From assembly GCF_020379485.1 (NCBI RefSeq), contig NC_063438.1, forward strand, positions 8,198,335 through 8,262,334: a DNA stretch of 64,000 nucleotides, written 5' to 3'. The translations under genes and the position numbers were made by a program. The notes beneath the pieces are model-generated. The model saw only the letters and a list, made by a program, of their open reading frames with translations. It did not search any database and was not told the DNA's origin. Below, one piece after another: positions 57,264 through 64,000 of the stretch (the stretch's first letter is position 1; every line of letters begins with the position of its first letter). Origin of the DNA: Brassica napus (taxonomy: Eukaryota > Streptophyta > Magnoliopsida > Brassicales > Brassicaceae).

Positions 57264-57665
57264 TAGTTTTACCTTTGGATCCTGCCTTTATCCCCACATA
57301 AAAGTCGGTCATTGTTCATATCTTTAAATAATATATCACGTACGGATAATAAATATTTGTAGGCACTACCGAATTATTTGCATTTCTATTGTTTTGATAG
57401 GCCTACTTCAAAGTTCATAAGGTTTGCCTTTCTTTTGACTTCAACAATGTTTTGCCAATTCATGATATTTTCTTAATTCTGGAAAAGTTGAACAACTAAC
57501 AAAAGTGTAATCTCGCAATTTCCGGCCTGTAAGCTTATTTATTTGGGCCAGATATGGGCTTTATGCTAAGGTAACTTTCTTAGTCCGGTTACCACCTCCA
57601 ATAATTCAGTTAACCGTTACTTCCCGTTAGATTATGACATCTTCACCGAACCAATAGTGGGACCA
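55713..57665. other. Intergenic DNA left of PHT4;1
   Basis: No gene seen. A plus-strand frame at 56058-56285 reads MYYTDIRNFTSSLDLRRPRY but has no gene context. A 35-base G run is at 57226-57260. Confidence 0.4.
57226..57260 (+). repeat. 35-base poly-G run
   Basis: Uninterrupted run of 35 G, 530 bp upstream of the PHT4;1 start. Such a long G run is rare in plant DNA. It could be real or an assembly or base-calling artefact. Confidence 0.8.
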
Positions 57666-57671
57666 CACGTG
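57666..57671 (+). promoter_or_regulatory. G-box CACGTG in the PHT4;1 promoter
   Basis: CACGTG within accacacgtgtcgtc, 123 bp before the start codon. A light, clock or ABA-type element is plausible: Arabidopsis PHT4;1 is known to follow light and the circadian clock (family knowledge). Confidence 0.45.
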
Positions 57672-57793
57672 TCGTCAACTCAGCCACGAACTTGAAAAAA
57701 AAATCTATTCATTTCTCTTAAGAGAAAAAAAGAACCGAGAAACTGAGAAGAAGAAGAAGAGGTGGAGACAAGAAAAAAAAAATCTAACTCGTC

Positions 57794-60246
57794 ATGAACG
57801 CGAGAGCTCTTCTCTACTCTCCGAACCTCCACCCTCTCTACACTTCAAATCGTCCACCTGAGACCTCTCCTCGCAACCGCCGGACTCTAAAACCTGATCC
57901 AAAGTCGTTACGGATATGGATTCACCAGCGGAACAGGTCCAGCGTTTTCCGGGTGCTAGTTCGGAGCTCCGACAAGAGAGAGAGCAGTAACTCGTCGTAT
58001 GCAGAGACTATAAAAGAAGGTCGAGAGATAGTGAACGGAAACGGCGTCGTATCGGATTCGCTAAGCTCCGTTCCATGGTGGGAAGAGTTTCCGAAGCGGT
58101 GGGTGATTGTGCTTCTCTGTTTCTCAGCTTTTCTTCTCTGCAATATGGACAGAGTAAGTTTTCCTTCAGTGGAATTTAAAAAGGAATTTGCTAAAATTAG
58201 GATTTCTTGGAGTTGCTAATTTTGGAAAGATTATGTGTTGAGACAGGTGAACATGAGCATAGCAATACTTCCCATGTCGGCTGAGTATGGTTGGAATCCA
58301 GCAACAGTTGGGTTGATTCAGTCTTCCTTCTTCTGGGGTTACCTTCTCACTCAAGTAAGCTTTGTCCCCTTAGATTCTGGAGGCTGTAAACTATTTAGTA
58401 AAAAATGTAATAATTTTTTTTTACAAATTAAGGAACTTGTGTCTATGTAAATTTTTCTAGAAATTTTAAAAAATTGAACGCTAGAGGAAAATGTTTTATT
58501 CGGCGACCGGTCCTCCTGGTCGTCACTATTCCATAGATTCTTTTTTTTGGAGGAAACTAATATTATATGCTGTGGTTTTGGTTATGAAGATTATGGTTTC
58601 GACTCATAACCTGCTAGCAATCCAAATAAAATAGATTTTGAGCAGTTGAATCAATAAGTGTGTACTACTTGTTGATATGACAGATAGCTGGAGGGATATG
58701 GGCAGACACGGTAGGTGGCAAAATGGTTCTTGGATTCGGCGTTGTATGGTGGTCCATCGCTACAATACTTACTCCTATCGCAGCCAAACTCGGTCTCCCG
58801 TTCTTGCTCGTTGTTCGTGCTTTCATGGGAGTTGGCGAGGTTTGTTCTCAGTCTTGGATTGTGTGTGTTTGATAAAGGAGAGGAGTTAAGATCTATCTTA
58901 TCTTTGGTGTCTTCAGGGTGTTGCGATGCCTGCTATGAACAATATATTGTCCAAGTGGGTGCCTGTGCAAGAGAGAAGCAGATCTCTCGCGCTTGTTTAC
59001 AGCGGAATGTACCTTGGATCCGTCACCGGTTTAGCCTTTTCGCCTTTCTTGATTCATCAGTTTGGTTGGCCTTCAGTGTTTTACTCTTTTGGGTCGCTTG
59101 GAACTGTGTGGTTGACTCTCTGGCTAACTAAGGTTACACTTCTCTACTGCTCTTTAACTATTTTCTGGATCCAAATGTAATGTGTTTTGTTACTAACTAT
59201 AGGCAGAGAGTTCACCAATTGAAGATCTATCGTTGCTCCCTGAAGAAAGGAAGTTGATTGCAGACAACTGTGCCAGCAAAGAGCCGGTGAAGTCGATCCC
59301 GTGGAGGTTGATATTGTCGAAACCGCCGGTTTGGGCTCTTATTGGTTGCCATTTTTGTCACAACTGGGGAACGTTCATTCTCTTGACCTGGATGCCAACT
59401 TATTACCATCAAGTCAGTTCTATTACTGCTTTTTTTATTATTATTAATGTTTTTGTCTTTTGTGATTATTGATCTCATGGACATGGTGAGAGGCAGGTGT
59501 TGAAGTTCAACCTAATGGAATCAGGACTTCTCTCAGTATTTCCATGGCTGACAATGGCGATTTCTGCAAATGCTGGAGGATGGATCGCTGATACACTCGT
59601 TAGCCGAGGTTTCTCCGTTACGAATGTCCGCAAGGTACCTGTGTGTGTATCCTGGATTCTTCAGTCCTTTTCAAATGCAAATCTAGTTAAAGGAACTCTT
59701 TGATTTTATGATGGATTCACAGATAATGCAAACAATTGGGTTTCTTGGACCAGCGTTCTTTCTAACACAGCTAAAACACATTGATTCTCCTGCAATGGCT
59801 GTTTTGTGCATGGCTTGTAGCCAAGGGACTGATGCCTTCTCCCAGTCTGGTTTGTACTCTAACCATCAAGACATTGCCCCAAGATACTCTGTAAGTGTAA
59901 TCAATCACTCTTTTTAAGTCTTAACCAACCGTGTCAGGGATGTTGATGTTGCTGTTGTTGTGGTTAGGGAGTGTTACTTGGTTTGTCTAACACAGCTGGA
60001 GTACTTGCCGGAGTTCTTGGCACAGCCGCCACTGGTCACATCTTACAACACGGTTGGGAACACTTCTTGATTTCTTACAAAGCTTTGTTAAATATTTTAA
60101 AAAATTCTTACCAATGAACGAAACTAAGAATGACATTGAATACCTCAGGTTCTTGGGATGACGTTTTCACGATTTCGGTCGGTCTTTACCTTGTCGGGAC
60201 TGTCGTTTGGAACCTATTTTCAACCGGAGAGAAGATCATTGATTGA
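57794..60246 (+). CDS. PHT4;1: Thylakoid sodium-dependent phosphate transporter PHT4;1 (ANTR1)
   Basis: Nine exons: 57794-58153, 58247-58354, 58684-58839, 58917-59132, 59203-59412, 59497-59634, 59723-59890, 59968-60052 and 60149-60246. All have GT-AG introns, and the exons sum to 512 codons plus stop, the length of the Arabidopsis protein. The first 75 residues are a Ser/Arg/Pro-rich chloroplast transit peptide. After WWEEFPKRWVIVLLCFSAFL comes a 12-helix major-facilitator fold. Landmarks include CNMDRVNMSIAILPMS (first loop), GYLLTQIAGGIWAD with GGKMVLGFGV, RAFMGVGEGVAMPAMN, PVQERSRSLALVYSG and the C-terminal half from WALIGCHFCHNWGTFILLTW. The known role is moving phosphate across the thylakoid membrane to the stroma, which supports ATP synthesis and affects defence signalling. 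No disruption seen. Confidence 0.96.
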
Positions 60247-60629
60247 GCCATTCCGAGAATAGTGACAAACTAGCGAATAGTTCAGCTCCAAGACCTTCTT
60301 CAGGTGGCCAGGCTCTAAATATACACATATTACAAGTCTGAGAGCTTGCCGGAATATCCTTTTTTTTGCCGGAAAATTCTTCAGGAAATTTCTACTTGTC
60401 AATTTAGGCCAAACGCACATGAATAATACTTTATGTAGATTAAACAAGATATACAGATGATTTTTTTTTGTACATAAACGAAGCTCACACTTTCCAAGCT
60501 TCCCAAGATCACTTACATTACATAGTTCTCTCTATATAGATTTTAGTATATATAAACATTACATGATATTCCTTAGGCAAAGAGTGACTGAGGAATAGAG
60601 TCTTCGAGATTATGGGCGTAACTAAAAGC
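60247..60629. other. Gap between PHT4;1 and the small basic-protein gene
   Basis: Tail-to-tail 3' flanks of two convergent genes, with AT-rich polyadenylation-type sequence near 60450-60560. No feature seen. Confidence 0.5.
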
Positions 60630-61022
60630 TTAAGATGTACGGCAACTGGCGGAACTTGATCTTGTGAACGAGGTCGAGGAGTTTATGAACTGTATGCAGT
60701 CTTCTATAGCCTCTGATCTACAGGTATCATTAGCCACAGAGATGACGGAAGGCTGAGATCTACCGGTGGAAGAAGCCTTCAACGGTGGAGATCTCTTCTT
60801 CTTATTCTTCCTCATCACCACTAGACGTAACCCTTTGACGAATTTACAGCTGAGATGCTTGATCAGTTTTGCTGCCGTGACTTCTGTTTTCCTCGGCAGC
60901 CTCAAGCCACAGCTCGTTGTGCGTCCCGGGTTCTTATAATAAGGTCCCTTGGCTGAGGATTGCTTACCAGAAGTTACTGGTTTAGTGTTTGCATTGCACC
61001 GTTTTGTTCCTGTAGCCGACAT
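60630..61022 (-). CDS. Small basic protein, 'josephin-like protein' family of short plant proteins
   Basis: Single-exon frame of 130 residues starting MSATGTKRCNANTKPVTSGK. The middle is conserved-looking and basic: CGLRLPRKTEVTAAKLIKHL then SCKFVKGLRLVVMRKNKKKR. It is followed by a serine-rich tail (SVISVANDTCRSEAIEDCIQ). Short plant proteins with an RLPK..(F/A)..KLLK.L...V.KALRVV.MR-type core are often labelled 'josephin-like' in databases although they have no Josephin catalytic residues. My view is that the name comes from predicted fusions with the neighbouring JOSL gene, which lies upstream on the same strand. Function unknown; nuclear or ribosome-like basic character is only a guess. 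Confidence 0.65.
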   Translation of the reverse strand: MSATGTKRCNANTKPVTSGKQSSAKGPYYKNPGRTTSCGLRLPRKTEVTAAKLIKHLSCKFVKGLRLVVMRKNKKKRSPPLKASSTGRSQPSVISVANDTCRSEAIEDCIQFINSSTSFTRSSSASCRTS

Positions 61023-62267
61023 GTTTCTAGGGAGTAAGAGCAGTTTACGAGAATAGAGTTGAGAGTATGGGATTTATATATACAAAGGGATTGATGCTGA
61101 ATACAGTTGCCTAATAGAGTTGAGATAGAGACCAGACTGAGAGGCCATGATTATTAATAATGTATTAATAACGACATGATTACACTTAAGCTATGATTAC
61201 TGAAGAGCTAAAATCAAGTACAAATAAATTAAACAAAGTAGGTGAGTTCAATTTCAAACTTGTGAAAAGATACTTTATGTGGGAAAGAATTGTAATAACT
61301 AACATATAGAAAGATATCAAAAACTCTTAACGCTGAAAATTAGGAAAACAAAGCAAAAGAACAGGAAAACAAAGCAAAAGAACAAGACTTTGTCTAGTTT
61401 TTTCTACATTTCCACTATGGAAAGTAAGTATACAGTGGTCCACTACAACCATTTGTTTAAGCGAAAGAAAAGTTCTAATAAACAACCTTTCGGTATGGTT
61501 CCCCTCTGATCATCACTCAGGTGTGTGCATAGAAAGAAATGTGTACAAGTTCTTTTGACTCTCGGAAAGGACAACATAAACTCACCTTTATAGATCGCAG
61601 ATACCTTTCTTGAACCAGAGGCTAATAAAACGAGGTCAATGGTGAGTACACGAATATCAGAAAGCAAATAGTAACCAAGTCAGTGCTATGGCTTAAACTA
61701 ATCACCATCATAATCTGTTGGGAGCAGTGATAGGTTCTTTACATATGAGAACATTCAATTAGGAGCAGAAAAATAATCTATGCATGACTGGCCCAATCTT
61801 AGATGCGAATAGCAGCAGATAATCTATATCTATGGCTTATTTCAAAATGCAAATATGGACAGAAGGTATACAAGATTTACTCTATTAAGTAAGATCGATG
61901 TTTCATAATGCAAACATCGATATCTTACTTTGGAACATAAAAGATCTATTAGAGTTTGATAACTCACAAGTCACAAGTATTCAACTTTATCGGGACTAAC
62001 TTCCCGAGTGGGAAGAAGATTTAACTGAGTGGAAACGTGAAATGCATGTTAAATGTACTTATAATGGAGTTCAACTATCCGAAACAGAATTTCCACGAAA
62101 CTGGTTAACGGATGGTATTCAGATAAAAATCCTATTTCCGTTTTATCTTAAACCTTGGCATAAATATAAATTACTACAACGACCTATGTACATTTTCACA
62201 CTTGATGAGTATATGATGATTATACAAAAGAGAAGCAAAGAAACGAAACAACTCACGTTCTTGATCT
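61023..62267. other. Gap between JOSL and the small basic-protein gene
   Basis: A 21-bp tandem repeat (aggaaaacaaagcaaaagaa..) lies at 61342-61383. At about 62253 on the minus strand, just after the JOSL stop, stands a strong donor (caagaac|gtgagt). This hints at an intron in the JOSL 3' region that could connect to downstream sequence. Confidence 0.45.
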
Positions 62268-62890
62268 TCAAGCATTGTTCACTAGCAAAACCTCGGAACC
62301 TAAACTCAGATTCTGATCCAAGAACCCCCTAACTTCATCTTCCCCTTTAAACGGCCTTGGCACAACGAGATCACTATCCAAGTTATACCAGACTCCATCG
62401 ATCTTCCTCATCACAACCCAATGCCTGCTTCTCCAAAGCCCACCATACCGTTTCACAGGAACATTCAGCACAACACCCATTAGGTTATCTGCACCAAGAT
62501 CGATCGAAGAAGCTCCATGGCGCTTATCATGCCAAGCAACACTCTTGCCTTTCCCTTCCAGAGCTGCGATCATCACGTTCACGTCGTAGTTCCCTGTGAG
62601 CGTGTTGTGGTGAGGCTTGAGGAGGAAGGAGAGAGGCGTCGTCCACGTTTCTTTGTTCGGGTCATCGGCCACGAGGCTCTCCGCGATTGAGTTCAAGCTT
62701 TCCCGTGTGAATGCGTTCTTGTCCTACACTCAAAATCAAAATCAGATCTCAAATCTCACATTATCATCATCGGTGATTTGATACTGAGAAGGAGAGATCG
62801 GATCACCTGAAATAGATTGTTGAGGGAGTGCAGGAGGCAAAATTGAAGTCTTTGTCGCTCGTGATAGATCTGAGATTCGCTTCCCTCCAT
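62268..62890 (-). CDS. JOSL: Josephin-like deubiquitinase JOSL
   Basis: Two exons: 62807-62890 starts [20 protein letters not shown] and ends aatctatttcag|gtgatc; 62268-62723 follows a gtgtag acceptor. Together they give 179 residues, the size of one Josephin domain. Josephins are papain-like cysteine proteases that cleave ubiquitin chains. The catalytic Cys is in [12 protein letters not shown] (residue 18), the His in [10 protein letters not shown] and the Asn/Asp in VWYNLDSDL, so the triad is complete. Another conserved block is [20 protein letters not shown]. The stop follows EVLLVNNA. Arabidopsis JOSL (At2g29640) is annotated as longer (recalled as about 360 residues), so an alternative 3' structure is possible. 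Confidence 0.9.
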
Positions 62891-63233
62891 CTCTCCGGCG
62901 GAGAAAATAGGCTTTTATCTTGAGAAACTAAGACGTCACGCCGGTAAAGCTCGACTCTCAGTTTCCAGATGATGAAGAGTGAAGACGAATAGACGATAGA
63001 ATTGAACTGTGTGCCGTTTGTGGTTAACTTTAGTATATAACGTACAAGACGTTTTTCTTCGCTGGTCACTAGTAAATAAAGAACAGCAGAGCGTCCCCGG
63101 TTTGCTTAACAAAACACTGTGCCGTCTCGTCCTTTTATTGGCTTTATCTATATTTGTCTGCCGCTCTGATTTTCTAGTTTCTAGGCCTCATATTCTGTGA
63201 TCTGACTAGTTGCAAATCCCGCTATAATGTAAA
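62891..63233. other. JOSL promoter region
   Basis: Upstream flank of JOSL. It is only about 340 bp to the next Helitron end, so the promoter is short or includes transposon DNA. No clear motif singled out. Confidence 0.4.
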
Positions 63234-64000
63234 CTAGGTTAAGATCCACGCCTTGCACGTAATGAACATTATATATATAAATTATTTTATATTATATGTT
63301 TATAACATTTTATGAAATAAAAAATATATATTGAATAAAAAAATCATTATCTACTACATATATAATTAAATTGGTGCGAACATTTAAATAAATTTTATAA
63401 ATCGAAAAAATATTTTTTCTATTTGATATGATATATAATTAAATTTAAATGATAGTAACATATATGGTATATTTTAATATTAATATTTATTAGATGATGC
63501 TTTTTGCTCATATTTTTTTTATTATTTGTATTTGTTATAGCAAAAAGTCTAAATTAGTGATAACAAAATTTTCACTGTAGAATTAATGGTTTAAGTAATT
63601 TATAATATTTAAAAAAATTAAGTTGTCAATATTTTTTTAAAATTTTTATCAAAAAAATGTTCAAAGTAAATTTCAAAATTAAGATATTTATGTATTTTTA
63701 TATGGCATATAGTTTAATTTAAAATGATATATATATTTATATATCTTTTATTTTTGATACTTATTAAATGAGACTTTCAACTTATATTATTTTTAATTAT
63801 TTGTATCATGCCATAACAAAAGTTTTAAATCATAGATCACAAAATTTGAATGTGAGACTTTTAACAATTTTAGTAATTTATACTCGTCTTTAAAAATTCA
63901 AAATATAATATATAAATAATTTTTTTAATTTTTATTATATGATTACTATGATTGCTTAATTTATTTTAATAGCTTAAAATTAAACAAATATAATTATAAT
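63234..64000 (-). mobile_element. Helitron 3' end, element continuing beyond the window
   Basis: On the minus strand the element ends with a hairpin-like acgtgcaaggcgtggatctt, then aacCTAG (63234-63237) and a host T. The AT-rich interior contains two diverged copies of a block of roughly 300 bp (about 63410-63620 and 63700-63900, sharing ttattatttgtat and gtaatttata-type text). This resembles the tandem arrangement at 29-30 kb. The 5' end is outside the window. Confidence 0.55.

Overview
The window is nuclear DNA from a crucifer, most likely a Brassica. Genes have short GT-AG introns, intergenic DNA is AT-rich, and the transposon families (Helitrons, MULEs, Stowaway and Tourist MITEs, Ty1-copia) are typical of Brassicaceae. 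The recognisable genes follow Arabidopsis chromosome 2 around At2g29640-At2g29770 in reverse order (order recalled from memory, not searched). From left to right they are an F-box/kelch gene, a UGT71C-like and a UGT71D-like glycosyltransferase, PH1, a CDC6 remnant, a TPR-like gene, a C2H2 zinc-finger gene, PHT4;1, a small basic-protein gene and a Josephin-like deubiquitinase (JOSL). The Arabidopsis neighbours ASA2, CTF2B and the PPR gene At2g29760 were not seen. That suits a fractionated subgenome after the Brassica triplication, which is an inference.

Region by region. 1-8.5 kb: a minus-strand chimera of an ATP12-like exon and an EH-domain exon, split by a 6.86-kb MULE (1331-8191) with an exact 9-bp target duplication. 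The MULE holds a broken CPN20 copy, a mudrA-like remnant and a Helitron end. 8.5-18 kb: a minisatellite, the F-box/kelch gene, a UGT71C-like gene interrupted by a 294-bp Tourist-type MITE, an intact UGT71D-like gene and PH1. 18-31 kb: transposon debris and a CDC6 pseudogene that has lost its ATPase half. CDC6 carries a young non-autonomous LTR element in one intron and is capped at its 5' side by tandem Helitron copies. 31-44 kb: mostly mobile DNA, including a retroposon, a CACTA-like end, MITEs and a nearly intact 5.16-kb Ty1-copia element. The copia element sits inside a proposed 10.7-kb Helitron.

44.6-64 kb is the conserved gene part: the TPR-like gene with a transposon-swollen intron, the single-exon C2H2 gene, a 2.4-kb MULE with its own two-exon gene of 14-residue repeats, PHT4;1 with nine exons whose lengths sum to 512 codons, the small basic-protein gene and JOSL. 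A further Helitron end begins at 63234 and runs off the window.

The genes do not form one pathway. The working genes cover specialised-metabolite glucosylation (UGT71), phosphoinositide binding (PH1), thylakoid phosphate transport (PHT4;1), deubiquitination (JOSL) and probable SCF substrate recognition (F-box/kelch). I saw no tRNA, rRNA or CRISPR, and no convincing new multi-gene system. The notable signals are transposon-driven gene breakage, exon shuffling and element duplication.
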